Origin: Cliona cf. orientalis
Lineage: Eukaryota; Porifera; Demospongiae; Clionaida; Clionaidae
DNA: 64,000 nucleotides
Reading direction: 5' to 3'
Assembly: GCA_963930775.1 (NCBI GenBank)
Contig: OZ005701.1
Coordinates: 2,232,001 to 2,296,000 of the forward strand
Below, in pieces: positions 44,780-57,006 of this stretch; position 1 is the stretch's first letter; every line of letters begins with the position of its first letter. A program made the translations under genes and the position numbers. Below the pieces are notes generated by a model, which did not search any database, had not been told where the DNA came from, and worked only from the letters and a program-made list of their open reading frames with translations.

Positions 44780-45880
44780 AGTGCGAATGCCACATACTTA
44801 ATTTTAACAAGTAACACTCCTAGTTTATAGTATAGGCTGAACTCAAACCGTAGAACAATAGAACTAGCTATAGATTCTGAAGTGTAAACAAAATTTTGGG
44901 CATAATTATATAGTAGCAACATAGAATTATGAGTGTATATTATGTGGCATCAATACTATATAAATTGTTTTGATTGGTGGTTTTGATACAGCAAGTTGCA
45001 ATGTATGTAAATGTCACCCGACAATATTCTTGTGACTTGCAAGTTACCACATGTTCATGGACAGGCAATGTGCATGCATTCATCAACACAAGCAATTCAG
45101 ACTAATAACGTCATCATAAATGCTTTCTTCTAAACACTGCCTATGTTTCCATAGGGCAAACGATATCTGGCTTTTTTTGCTTCACAAACAGCGTGTAAAA
45201 CTATATATAATCTCCAACCTAAGCTTCATGCATTATTATATTGTGTGCATGCATATGCTATGTGAAAATTAAGCTATTCAAATCTTGTCCAATACGTCTT
45301 GCTATAATCTCCTAGCTCTCGGCTTTTCAGTACTGCATGAGCACTGAATAGTTCATTGTATAATAATATTATTATTGCAATGCAAGGCTTGTCTGCCAAG
45401 TATTATGACATTGTGGGAGATGAACTTTAATTTATACTGGATAAGTAACATACATTGTCAAGACTTAGTAGCTATATACTATTATTATAGGCAATATCCA
45501 TTAACTTTAAGAGCATGCACACACAATAATTAATGACATAATACCACTGACATTAAGCCTTGTACCCATGTTTTTCAACATTGCATAATAATTTATTATC
45601 AGCTAGCTACAAGTGAACACTACCTAAACAATTATTATTATTATATGATGACCACTATAACCCGTATGCACGTGCGCATCGATCATGACAGCTAATAGGA
45701 GCAAAAGGTTTCTATCATACATAATGCTAATGACACTGACTGCACATAATAAAAATAGCACAAAACTGAATAGCTACTAACTCTTCATGTGAATAAAAAC
45801 AGGAGAGACAAAATTACTATCGCTTGGGAAGCAAAACGACAGTAAGTGCTTAGGTTATGAATCAAGGTGGCATTGTATTC
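44780..45880. other. 3' flank of the M35-hemopexin gene and intergenic DNA
   Basis: Up to about 45190 this matches copy 2 (52890-53332). After that it is unique AT-rich DNA with no ORF, inverted-repeat ends or RNA gene that I can see. Confidence 0.5.
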
Positions 45881-45889
45881 AGAGTTCAC

Positions 45890-46858
45890 TCACACAGTCA
45901 GACTGGCTCGCTTCTTGCGTGCTAAAGTACCGTGAATAATAATATAAGTACGAAAGTATATGGTAAAGGGTCGTTTTTCATAGTATAGTACACTTCTGTG
46001 CCATATTCATGTAGCATTCACAGAAATACTCACCATAGTCTGTGTTTCTCATGATGTAGCCATCCACCTTGGTTCTGAACGAAGGCTGGGTGAAGTTGTA
46101 GCCAAGTTTGGTCAAGGTCTTGATTTTCTCGAGATATTTAGCAATCTCACCCTCAGCACCATGCAGCACCACCAGAGAAATACTGTGGGAAGGAGGGAGA
46201 GAGGGAAGAGAGATAAATCAAAGACCTAGGGTTGAGAGATAGTGATATACAATGTCATGTATCTTAGAGTCTATAGAACATACCCCGTACACTGAGCTTT
46301 GAATATCATGCAGCAGCAGCATGTATGCTCTAGGTATGCTTTGACAACCCTTACCCATGCATATTAAGATAGAGCATGCGTAACCGATTGTAATGATAGG
46401 CATGGTCAATACAAAAAATTAAGATTAAGTTTTGTACATGTAGGGCTCCTGCCTCACAGCATCCTAAGAAGCAAAGAAAAGACAGTTTTTCACAATAATA
46501 TTTTCAACTATTTGATGACGCTTACACACTGCTCTGATACCTAAACATGGTGATGTTTGTGCCCAACAAAACCGATTGCTTTATCCCTTGTACAATGCAT
46601 GCGGGGTGGGATTAATGAGAGTATGTTGTTTTTATACATACCTGATTGGCCAGTCGTAACTCCTTTAGGGAAGTATTGGGATTTTCTGCCAATGCCTTCA
46701 TCATTGCCTATAGAATTAGACTCCAATGTCATGATGTACTGGTAAAGTAGCTACATGAACACAGAGAGACTCACCCTGATTCCCTTTCGTGTAATTCTGT
46801 TTGATTCCAAGTTTAGCACTAGTAGTGAAGTATTCATCCAAAGTACATCAGCAAAAGC
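45890..46858 (-). pseudogene. 3' exons of a tropomodulin-like gene
   Basis: Minus-strand exons: 46775-46858 (28 codons, LRR LLVLNLESNRIT), 46642-46707 (22 codons, AMMKALAENPNTSLKELRLA then NQ), 46034-46182 (GEIAKYLEKIKTLTKLGYNF, then a stretch ending YIMRNTDY) and 45890-45921 (RKKRASLTV, stop). Sequence and order match the C-terminal LRR/actin-capping domain of tropomodulin. The first two exons join in phase 0. The third needs a +1 shift to keep the family frame, which may be a lesion or an assembly error. Exons for the N-terminal tropomyosin-binding part are not found; upstream lie a retroelement relic and the second segmental copy. It is therefore either a truncated gene or one split by the duplication. 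Confidence 0.65.
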
Positions 46859-47164
46859 CTGTAATGACAAAATTAGAGTATAGTACATTTATCTTTATCT
46901 ATTCCCTTCCTCCCTCTTTTTTTTTTTTTTTGACCTCAACATCTTTATTTATAATGAGTGAGGGTTTGTACAGAACCAAGGAGTGTGCCTACATGTACAT
47001 CTATTCATGGCGCACATAATATCTCCTAGTACAAAACTTGTAAGTGTGTACAACATGGTACACCATGGTTAAAAAGAATGATATCATTATAGTAATATAC
47101 ATAAAAGTATGAGGATATATATAAACAAAACGATGGTTATAAGTGAGAGAGAAACAACCTGTGG

Positions 47165-47600
47165 TCATGTTTCATCAGGTTCGGATAAACTGTTTCTTTG
47201 TGTCCAGATACGAAAGGAGTTTTTAATAGTGACTTTGGCCACATCCAGTAGCAATGTGAAAAACTCCTTTCGGTCTGCACCCAGCACTTCGTTTAGCCGG
47301 CGGAAACTTTCGTACTTCAGAAATCCCCGAGCACCAACCTCTATGGTGACGAGGTCCACTGTAAATCCATTTTCTTCAATTTCATCCACTAAGTCGGCAT
47401 ACTTCGTTTCCTTCCGTGATTTAGCTTCTTCAAAGTTAGTCTCAAAACATACTGTTAATTCCATCAGGGTGGCTGACTTAGTGAGTTCGCTATAGATGAT
47501 AAGGTCAGGCCGCAGGTCAGTGTGGGCTAGGCAGGGTGGAAAATGATACTGATCTTCGAGGTCCGCGATCACATGCATGTCATCTGGCACCAGCTTCTTG
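47165..47600 (-). pseudogene. Retroelement-derived fragment (post-RT region)
   Basis: The minus-strand ORF has LRPDLIIYSELTKSATLMEL, then RKETKYADLVDEI and VEVGARGF-like EVGARGFLKYE. This pattern (RPDxxxxS, ELTV, KY..L, EVG.RGF) is familiar from the region downstream of reverse transcriptase in many metazoan retroelements, and loosely resembles a PD-(D/E)XK nuclease. That fold is inference. It is truncated on its upstream side by the CT microsatellite. Confidence 0.55.
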
Positions 47601-47613
47601 ATAAAATCGGCTA

Positions 47614-47720
47614 TTCTCTCTCTCTCTCTCTCTGTCTCTCCCCCCCCCTCTCTCTCTCTCTCTCTTTCTCTCTCCTTCCCTCTCTCTCCCTCTCCCTCTT
47701 CCCTCGCCCCCCTCTCTCTC
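47614..47720. repeat. (CT)n microsatellite at the duplication boundary
   Basis: An interrupted CT tract of about 105 bp. The second segmental copy begins immediately after it, inside the end of the long MITE. It may mark the breakpoint. Confidence 0.9.
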
Positions 47721-48166
47721 ATACGAAATATACGAAAATTAGCACCATACGAAAATTTCCCACTATACGGTAGTTGCTATTAGAATTATGCTTGGCCTTC
47801 AATAAGAAGATACCAGGACAGAAACCAAGACTGGTTATTATTTGCAGAACTATCAGCACAGCAACTCGTATACCATGACAGTTATGAAAGGTTCATTTTG
47901 ACATGTATAGGCCTATATAAGCAAAATAATCATAATATTGTTCACATGATGTATATCTATAGAGCACAGGTTGCTAGCTCTTTATGCATTAAATATTATA
48001 GCCATGGCATGCACATGTTGATGTGTACTTCAGATATGTACATGTATATATAATTATTCATTTCACTGAGAGTTGAATTAAAAAGACAATTGCAGCTTGC
48101 ACTGCACAAGCGAGGGCATATATATTATATACACATGCATGCATGCATGCCTGATCCGTTAATTGC

Positions 48167-48310
48167 ATGGTAGTGATCATGGTAGTGATGGTCACTCCGT
48201 TCTCCTGTAGTGAATTAGATGTAGTGATCTGTCACTACCTAAAATGTAGTAAGCCCTGTAGCAAGCAGCTATTTCACTACCATAATATTATGGTAGTGAT
48301 GTTCACTACC
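48167..48310. promoter_or_regulatory. GTAGTGA / TCACTAC motif cluster, copy 2
   Basis: Same arrangement as 39884-40035, with minor changes (GTAGTGATCTGTCACTACC). Function speculative. Confidence 0.35.
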
Positions 48311-48958
48311 CAGTTTAAACAGTGATAGCTATGTAAGTTCCTTTATGTTACCCTAGCTGTCCTGTTACTACTACTGCCAAAGACAGGTCTCTCACAGCTG
48401 GCTACTTCAGTAATTATTACAATGGATTCGGACATAAGTGATATAATTAAAGCATGCAGGTGGTTGGTATAGCTATATTATAGCTAATTTCACAGTATAC
48501 CATATAATATAGTCACATCCCCTGGATAGTTACCCACAAAAGGAGTCATAATAATATATTATCTATGGATTAGATGCATTCTCTTCCAATGTGAGAAAAG
48601 TATAGCTATAGTTCCCACTGGACCAGATGTGTGCACATGTATGCTTGAGTGTGGTGATCATGAGTGTGTGCATGCATGCACGTGTGTGTGCATCACACAC
48701 ATGTACATGTGCATGAGGGTGCGGGTGCGCGTGCACATGTTCCCTGTTTGGGTACAGTACTACATAATACTAGCACTCCACCCCCCCCTCCGTAAAATAT
48801 AATATTATTATAGTAATCCCCTAGTTGCTATTAGAATGCTTGGCCTTCAACAAGAAGATACCAGGACAGAAACCAAGACTGGCTATTATTTGCCAAACTA
48901 TCAGCACAGTAACTCGTATACCATGACAGTTATGAAAGGTTCACTTTGACATGTATAA

Positions 48959-49519
48959 GGCCAAACAAACTTAATTACTAGTTTCTCAGGCTTTCAAATT
49001 TCAAAACCCAGCGGGAGGCGGCTTTTTTTAATTTTTTAATGAAAAATTGGCGTGTCGACGGGGGTCACGCTCATTTTCGCTAGTGCTGCACGTGGTTGAT
49101 ACACAAGCTAGTGCTGAAATACAAGTATTGAAGTCCAACCAGAGAGAATATCCAGCCTAATAATCAACTTTACCTTTCTATTTAGTAGAGAAAAGTTTCA
49201 TCAATCGTACTAACCTTGTAAGATGACAAGTTTTAGCCTGCACCAAATGACGTCATCATTTTTGAAGAAAATAGTTTGCTAGCTGCTGGCTAAATACCAC
49301 TTTCACGGAGACTTCAGTTGTGAGATGTCAACCACACTGTCTCGAGATGCCAGAACTTGAAACATTTAACTCTTTACTGTATTATTCCAATTTTTGTCTC
49401 AGGGTTAATTAAATTAATTAGCACATGACTGCTCACGTGAAAAAGAAATAAAAAAATCTTGCTTTCTCAAAATTTGATGTGGGCGGACCTGAGAAACTAT
49501 TAATTAACTTTGCTTGGCC
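48959..49519. mobile_element. PIF/Harbinger-like MITE family B, copy 3
   Basis: Equivalent of the 40707 copy, so it was present before the duplication. Flanked by TAA on both sides. Confidence 0.9.
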
Positions 49520-49830
49520 TAATTAGCAAATAACATTGTTCACATGATGTATATCTATAGAGCACAGGTTGCTCTTTATGCATAATATAATATAGCCATG
49601 CACATATGTTGATGTGTACTTCAGATATGTACATGACATTGTATAATATTATTATTCATTTCACTGAGAATTGAATTAAAAAGACAATTGCAGCTTGCAT
49701 TGCGCAAGCGAGGGCATGTATATACACGCATGCCTGATCTGTTAATTATCCTGTTACTACCACTGTCAAAGATAGGTCTCTCACAGCTGGCTACCTCAGT
49801 ATTATAATTATTACAATGGATTCGGACATA

Positions 49831-50264
49831 CTGTAAATCTGGAAAATTTCGTTGTTGAAATATTTTCGTAGTCCCTATCGACTAAGAAATTAAATATCAC
49901 GAAATATTTTCTACGTTGAAATTTTAAAGCGGTGAAATATTAGAGCGTGTGCGCATGCGCGAACGTACGTACGTACAGCTACAGCAGTGCAGTACGGGGC
50001 GGTCCGCGTGTTCAAGAGTCGATCAAGCGCAACCTTGCTGCCTACCTATCTCAGTTTTGTTGTCTACAGCTCTGACTAAGATTGATGTCGACGGCTGCTC
50101 ACTAGATTGTAGGCCTTTTCGCGATCTTCTTCGCAAGTAAAAGCATTGCTAATAAAATTTCGATGTAAAATTATTTTCGTAGGCTGAGTCGTCCTACGAA
50201 AATTTTTAAACACGAAATTTTTTATTACGAAAGTTTTATTACACGAAAATTTCCAGATTTACGG
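49831..50264. mobile_element. MITE family D, copy 2
   Basis: Equivalent of 41745-42174. Both contain a short ORF (here 49949-50140) with the shared ending DVDGCSLDCRPFRDLLRK. The 6-bp length difference keeps the frame, but common descent of the copies explains the similarity. Confidence 0.9.
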
Positions 50265-51619
50265 TAAGTGATATAAAGCATGCAGGTGGTTGGTATAGCT
50301 ATATAATTATAGCGAATTTCACAGTTTATACCATAATATTATAATATAGTCACACCAATTTAAATCCCCTGGATAGTGACATTGCTTTACCCACAAAAGG
50401 AGTCATAATAATGTTATCTATCGATTAGATGCATTCTCTTCCAATATATAGCTATAGCTTCCACTGGTCCGGACCATACGTGTGCACATGTATGCTTGAG
50501 TGTGGTGAGTGTGTGCATGCATGCACATGTGCATGAGGGTGCGGGTGCATGTGCACATGTTCCCTGTTTTGGGTACAGTACTACATAATACTAGCACTCC
50601 ACCCCCCCCCCCTCCGTAAAATATTATATAGTAATCCCTGAATGACATACTTAATGCACGTATGCTCTAAACACATGCAAGTACAAGTCATTCTCTTAAC
50701 TCTTCTTCATAATATGCATGTATACTTGTGCGGATAGTGACCATTTCTCCTTATAGATTATCGTTAATTGTATAATGGCTAATGTGTAATGACTTCGGAT
50801 GTCAGAACTAAATATGACCACACAAGAGTCATAGTGATACTTGAGGTAGCTAACAATGTGTGCTTTGCAGACTATAAATTTATTATAATATAATTATTAT
50901 TATGCCTTGACGTCACGTTGGATGTGCAGTTGATTTCAAAATAATGTTTCTGAAAAATTAATAGTAATACGAGGCTGTTACATCCAGATACAGTGCCCAT
51001 GAATTAATATGCATACTTGGCTAAAAACTTCTAGTTCAAAGGTTATACTGCATGCCTGTGGTAACCCCTTTTAACTCCCATGAGATAAGGATGACAAGGC
51101 ATTTGCGTGTGTGTTTGTATGTACATGTGTGCATAATATTATGTATGTATGCATGAGACTGTGCTTGCATTATAGTGACTCTAAAACTGACAATAGTTTC
51201 CAAATAATATTATTATAGCTGTATAGCAACTTGAACTGTTTTAATTGTGTCTCGTATTGTGTACATGCAGGACACAGCAGATATAGCAAGCGATAAACAA
51301 CAGATATTAGGTACAGGTCACTTCGATAGTAGCTATTATAATTATAGTCATAATAGTTGGAGAATTAAGAGGTCACGTACAAGGTAATGTAGGAAGTTGA
51401 ACCGGATGTTCTAAATAATAATCAGTAAATAGCTGCTATTCATTGTATTATTGCAGATCGTGTGTAATTATGCAAGAACTGCTTTTATCTCCATAGTATT
51501 GCATTTGAAATGAGTCTTTCACTTAGTTGGCTTGAAAGATTTCTGCACAGCAGCTATAAAAGCAGAAACAATCTTCAGATACACATCATTGGAGAAAAGA
51601 GAACATAATTTTATAAGCA

Positions 51620-52910
51620 ATGAAGTTCAAAGCAGTCATTCCAACATTCATCCTCTTCTCAACATTCCTATCCCTCCTGAGCAACTCAGAGGCAAAAATG
51701 CACTCTGGAAATATAGCACGAGAGAGGACAGCCAGGTCGATTCGAGTGACCGGACTTGAACCTGCTCAGAAATAAGAATTCATTCAGGTTTTAGATACTG
51801 TTGTGCACTATGTGGATTTCGCCATGAAAGCCATTTACCAAGACACAACACTTTTCAGGATCTGGTTTCATAGAGGAAATGAAGACAAGGCAAACGTGAC
51901 GTTGCAGAATATACGGAATATAGTCAAGACTAAAACCTACAGCTGTGATACTAGCAATAACTGCCCGAGCTCTACAGCAGCAGTTCCAATAGCATACATT
52001 CCTTACAAATCTAATACTATCTATCTGTGTAAGGACTTCTTTACAGAGCCGCTTGTGGGTACTAATTCCAGAGTGCATTCCCTTGTCCACGAATTAGCCC
52101 ATTTTGTGATACAAAGCCGCTATATAGTTGACTTTTATGGGGAAGAGGACGCTAAATTGCACGTACTCACCCCTGAAGGAGCTTTATATAGTCCTGAAAA
52201 TTTGGTATTTTTGTTGGCAGTGTCAATCTATTTGACTATAAGTGGGATAGTCAAATGCAATTTGCATCAAATCGTTTAGTGTACGTCACCAGTGGTCCAG
52301 TTTGGGAGAAAATCAGGGAAAAAATAGAGCCATTGATCCCGGATATCCCAAACTGCTCTCCAACTTAAAGCAAGAATGGGGAATTGACCTCCCCACTTCG
52401 TTTCTTCCAGGATTCGATGCCATGGTCAACTATCCTTAGCTACATATATATATTTCGAGGAGGTCAATACTTGGAGTTCAACAGAGCTAAGAGCATAACT
52501 AATGGACCATACCCTCTAACTCATGGACAATTTTTTTCACTTCCTGCTAATTTTCAACAGGGCATCGATGCTGCATTTTACTTTGGAGGAATATACTTAT
52601 TTAAAGGCAATCAAGTGATTAGATATCGCTCCAGGCAACGTCGTGATCCTAGATTTTACCCAATTTTGCTGGCAGAGGGCTATCCGAAAAGTATTGAGCA
52701 TTTAAGTGATGAAGATCGATGGAGTGAGCTTCCGAAGAGTTTCGAGGAAGGAATCGATTCTGCTGTATACGATTATCAGTTCAGTGACTCTGAGCTCTGT
52801 TTGACCAAAGGTGGTGAGATACTATGTTATACACTTTATCAGAGTGCTGGTGAGCCTGTTAAGATCAATAGGATAAATACAGTTAAATCCCCACAGTGCG
52901 AACACCACAT
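51620..52910 (+). pseudogene. Decayed copy of the M35-hemopexin protease gene
   Basis: Homologous to 43515-44771 throughout. It keeps the ancestral ATG at 51620 (frame MKFKAVIP), the signal peptide and a HELAHFV zinc motif. Breaks: a CAA codon has become TAA at about 51772-51774; one base is lost near 52200 (AATTTGG against AATTTTGG), shifting the frame; about 10 bases are missing near 52300; and there are extra bases near 52436. The hemopexin half is open again from 52384 with many substitutions. The stop is also displaced. A TATA box is kept at 51555. Confidence 0.9.
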
Positions 52911-53332
52911 AATTTAACAAATAGCTAACTCTCCTAGTTTTGTGTATGTTTATAGTATAGGCTGAACTCAAACCGTAGAAACCGTAGAACAATAGAACTA
53001 TAGAAGTGCAAACAAAACTTTTGGATATAGCTAGTAGCAACATGGTATTATGAGTGTATATTATGTGGCATTACTATTATTGTTTTGATTGGTCACTGTG
53101 GTTTGATACAGCAAGTTGCAATGTATGCAAGCTGCATGTCATTAGAGTGAGCCCCACAATATTCTTGTGACTTGCAAGTTACCACATGTTCATGGACAGG
53201 CAATGTGCATGTGAACACAAGCAATTCAGACTAACACTCTCTTCTAAATAGTATTATCATAAACACTGCGATAATATTATGTTTCTATAGGGCAAACGAC
53301 ATCTGGCTTATATATAATTTGTTTCACAAACA

Positions 53333-54530
53333 GCAGTAAGCTTGTCCATTACTTTTATAATTATAATATCATCAGGCGGGGCAAACCTTCACTCATATGG
53401 TATCAGCCTGGACTGGACTGGAATGGTGGAATGGAATGGAACGGTGGAATGATAGAGGACCTGTCAGCCATGTGCATAATTCACGGCCCCAAGTCTCAGT
53501 TGTATTGCAAGCCATGCAGATTTTCATTTAGGGGGGGATGCCTTGGAAGTTGGCTGCCCCCCCCCCCCCCTGAGAATTGCCACAAACCATATTATACGCA
53601 ATATTATAAGAAGTTTGAATGGCGAAAGTGTTGAAGTAGGCACTTTTTTTGCTCCTTTTTAACACAAATTATTTTCAGCTTCACGCTCCGCGCGGGAGGA
53701 AACATACTGTTACAGTATTAAAAGGGAGGGGAACCAGTAGATATCACTGACAAGACAGGTCTCAGAAGCCACCAGAAATAGTCACAGCAGTTAAAAAATG
53801 TAAAATGTTCCTGGGGGAGCATGCCCCCAGACCTCCCTAGCTAATGAGCACTATGTTATTCTTGGCTGATAAAAAAACACTAGTACAATCCTTGCCCCTC
53901 TTAACTCTGTGATTATCGTGTTTGCCCCACCCCCCCTGGACGAAAATCCTAAATGAAACCCTGCCATGTAAACAACATTCTGGTCATCCTAGTACGGGGG
54001 AGGGGGGGGCGCATGCATAAAAGAGGAAGTTTAGTCTTTCATGAAGGGGTTGATTGCGTACATACCAGCATTGTACTTGTCAGCATAGCTACACTAATAG
54101 TAGGGGCGTGGCTGGTCCAAGGGGTACAGTGTAGACCTATCCCTACTTGTAGTTTTACTATGGACCTTTGGGTGATAATTACATTAAAAGTTGCCATGAA
54201 ACTATGTTTAGCACATGCTTATTATCAGGAGTAGTTTAGATAGGAATGTTGAACTACATGCAAACATATTTTGGGAGAATGACGTAGATATCACCTGCGC
54301 TGAGTAAGTGAATCTGAGGTCATGTAGGTGAGTAGAGCGGGTGTGTCCCACCCAGGCCACCATACAGCTGCAGTCTGCGTTTACATAACACCCACTTAAA
54401 GTAAAAGATGTTGATAGTGCATATCAGCCTTGATTACAATTTGTCTACATCATCCTATGGAACGCTGTAACAGTTACTACGTCTGTACTGTAGTTCAACA
54501 CTTCTATCTAGCTAATCTACTCTTGTTATT
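53333..54530. other. Intergenic interval with one possible MITE
   Basis: Possible inverted-repeat ends at about 53511-53535 (CCATGCAGATTTTCATTTAG) and 53943-53967 (complement with mismatches) bound a ~455-bp C/G-tract-containing element. A TGGAATGG-rich patch at 53418-53450 has an inverted echo at 56488-56522. No exon seen. Confidence 0.4.
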
Positions 54531-54537
54531 ATATATT

Positions 54538-54681
54538 AGTTAGACACTGTTTAGGAGGTTTCTATGTGATTTAGAAGACCGAAGGACTCTATATAGAATC
54601 CCGAGCGAAGCGAGGGTTCTATGAGAGCCCTGAGGTCTTCTAAATCACATAGAAACTGACTAAACAGTGTCTAACAAGTTT
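54538..54681. repeat. Foldback element, arms TTAGACACTGTTTAG
   Basis: Arms of ~45 bp (TTAGACACTGTTTAGGAGGT onward against its complement at 54637-54679), with an inner CCCGAGCGAAGCGAGGG hairpin. 144 bp in all. Confidence 0.85.
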
Positions 54682-54829
54682 AGATCATATAGCTTTGTAT
54701 TGCTAGAGCCAGAGGGCAAAACTTGTAGGTGACTATGAAAATCTTGTAGGTGACTATGAGATATAGATACCTGTCAGTAGCCAATCAAATTGCAGTATTT
54801 GTTACAGCTATGATCTAATCATTATTAGC

Positions 54830-56056
54830 TAGCGTAAAGTGCCAATTATCGACATACGGTTTTCTCCCGCGTGTGCTGTTGCTTAGGAACATCGCCTGAA
54901 CTTCGAACTTGGACCAAAAGGTAGGGGGTCGCCAGGGCTACAAGTACCTAAAGTCTCAGGGGGCTGCCTATCAAAATACGTCTGCAATGGCAATTTTAGC
55001 TTATAATTGCGAATGCCAATTATCAACAGTCGGTACGTATTATCGGCACACCGTATACTTTCAATTATCGTCACTTGGAGCTTTGTCATCACAGTGCATG
55101 CAATCCAAGAGTAAGAAAATTATATAAAAAATACCAGCAGGTGCATAATCATGAGCTCTAACTACTGAGACAACTTCATGTTCATAGGTGAGCTTGTTCG
55201 ATCTTTATCGTTTTTTCAATCTTGGCAGAAGCGCCTCGGGAACGGCACCATCGCGTCTTTGCCCCTGTATTGAGAAAGTAAGACACTGTGAGGGTCATCT
55301 TATCACAAATGAAGCAAAACTTACCTTCAAAAGTTCAGCCTGAAGCATAGAAGCGAGTCGCGATCGACCACGCGAAGTTATTATTAAACGCGCCACGCCC
55401 ACTGCCTATACTTGCCAGTGCTTTTTTTGCCAGTGCTTTTTTTGATGTCAGGGTTTTCAACCCGTACGCACCTTGCTATCGAAGCTCCAACCTAGCACAG
55501 TGCTATCGGAAAAATGAGCTAGAAAAGAAGAGGGCATACGAGGAACGTGTACGAGAAGTAGAACATGGCTCTTTCTCCCCACTGGTTTTCTCAGCTGCTG
55601 GTGGTATGGGTACCATTGCTACAGTTGTGTACAAGAGGCTGGCCTCTCTCCTAGCCGAGAAGCAAGGAAGATCTTACAGCTCAACACTACACTGGCTAAG
55701 ATGTAGATTGAACTTCTCCTTGATGAGATCAGCCATTATGTGCATTCGAGGTTCACGATCCACCTTCTCCCCATTCGCCACACCCCCCACCACTGAAGCC
55801 ATCGACCTGGCCCTTCATGAAGGCCAGGTACCCTCTTTTTAAACTTGAAACTATAATATATATGATTTCCTTTATTCATTACTCTATTTTCATTTTATTT
55901 CACTTGTTTTCATTTCCTGTTTATTCCGCTGTACATGTATAATAGTATCTAAAAAAAAATTCTTAGGGACTGCCTATACTAAGGCCCTATGTCGATAATC
56001 GATACCCGTATTTCCGATAGTTGATACCTGTCGGTAATTGGCACATTACGCTATAC
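54830..56056. mobile_element. ~1.2-kb repeat with AGCGTAA-GTGCCAATTA ends
   Basis: Left AGCGTAAAGTGCCAATTATC and, complemented, right AGCGTAATGTGCCAATTACC. The word GCCAATTATC recurs inside (about 55014). It encloses the retroelement relic at 55440-55850, which may be nested or captured. Confidence 0.55.
55440..55850 (+). pseudogene. Retroelement C-terminal relic
   Basis: The open plus-strand frame, with no ATG at its start, reads FDVRVFNPYAPCYRSSN, KKRAYEERVREVEHGSFSPL, GGMGTIATVVYKRLASLLAE and WLRCRLNFSLMRSAIMCIRG. This series of blocks is found downstream of the reverse transcriptase in metazoan retroelements. It ends at a TAA after PSF. Only the tail is present. Confidence 0.75.
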
Positions 56057-56750
56057 GCCTTGAATGTGTTACCCTCATCCATGTAAATGTGGGTGTGATT
56101 GAAAGTTGCCAATCGCCCTACATAATATGGAGTTGTATACTTGAGGGCATCTCATTGTGGTATGTGAATTTATATATACTGTTACAGTACTAATTAACTT
56201 AGCACTAGCTAGCTATAGTGTGCATGGCTGATGTATTGTGTTATCACTTACGTTATGTCACACCCCAACACTTGATTACGCTATTGCCAAGTGGGGTGAA
56301 GTACCTATAAATACCAGCTGTTTAGCCTGTGCCCTGGGCAAAGGAGTGCAATCCCCTAAGCCCAATCCCCCCTTGACAATATCCAAAATTAACAATACAG
56401 CACTACAAACCAAGAACTTCAATGATATTGTCGTATGACAAAAGATAATACCGTGTGAGCATGTGCCTTAATACTCCGTTGCCTTCTGCATTCCGTTCCA
56501 TTCCATTCCACTGCTCCATTCTATCTTTCCAGTACTCCGAATCCAAATACCCCGGGTTTCATTTTATGTTGTATAATAATATTAATACCTTTGTTTTTGA
56601 GTCACTATTAAAGACTGCTGCCACAGCATGGCAAGTATATATCACCAGTTACAGCAGTGCCAAGCACACAAGTAATCCAAACTGGCTATTCTATGCTTTC
56701 TGTATAAAGCAATTGAGCAATCGCGCTCACGTGATTTCACCTCCCAGGCT
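56057..56750. other. Intergenic interval, nothing recognised
   Basis: AT-rich with a CCATTCCATTCCACTGCTCC patch at about 56488-56522. No exon or element ends. Confidence 0.4.
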
Positions 56751-56754
56751 TCCC

Positions 56755-56987
<233 letters not shown>

Positions 56988-57006
56988 AACACTCTCCCCT
57001 TTGTAG

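Larger units (their letters stand above)
39001..45190. repeat. Segmental duplication, copy 1
   Basis: Collinear with 47720-53332. It comprises repeat subunit 1 (39052-40570), subunit 2 (40571-42540), a conserved promoter-proximal block and the M35-hemopexin gene. The subunits begin AGTTGCTATTAGAAT and end after a poly-C tract and CTCCGTAAAATATTAT. Differences between the copies are MITE presence, microsatellite length and indels. The right boundary is near 45190, where GGCAAACGA(T/C)ATCTGGCTT is the last clear shared block. Confidence 0.9.
47720..53332. repeat. Segmental duplication, copy 2
   Basis: Direct-orientation copy of 39001-45190. Subunit 1 spans 47772-48825 and subunit 2 spans 48826-50640. 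It lacks MITE family C, keeps families B and D in subunit 2, and has lost the GTAGTGA cluster from subunit 2 (around 49740). Its protease gene is broken. Confidence 0.9.

Noticed and set aside
47543..47783. Plus-strand Ser/Leu-rich ORFs
   Set aside because: Products of the CT tract opposite the retroelement fragment.
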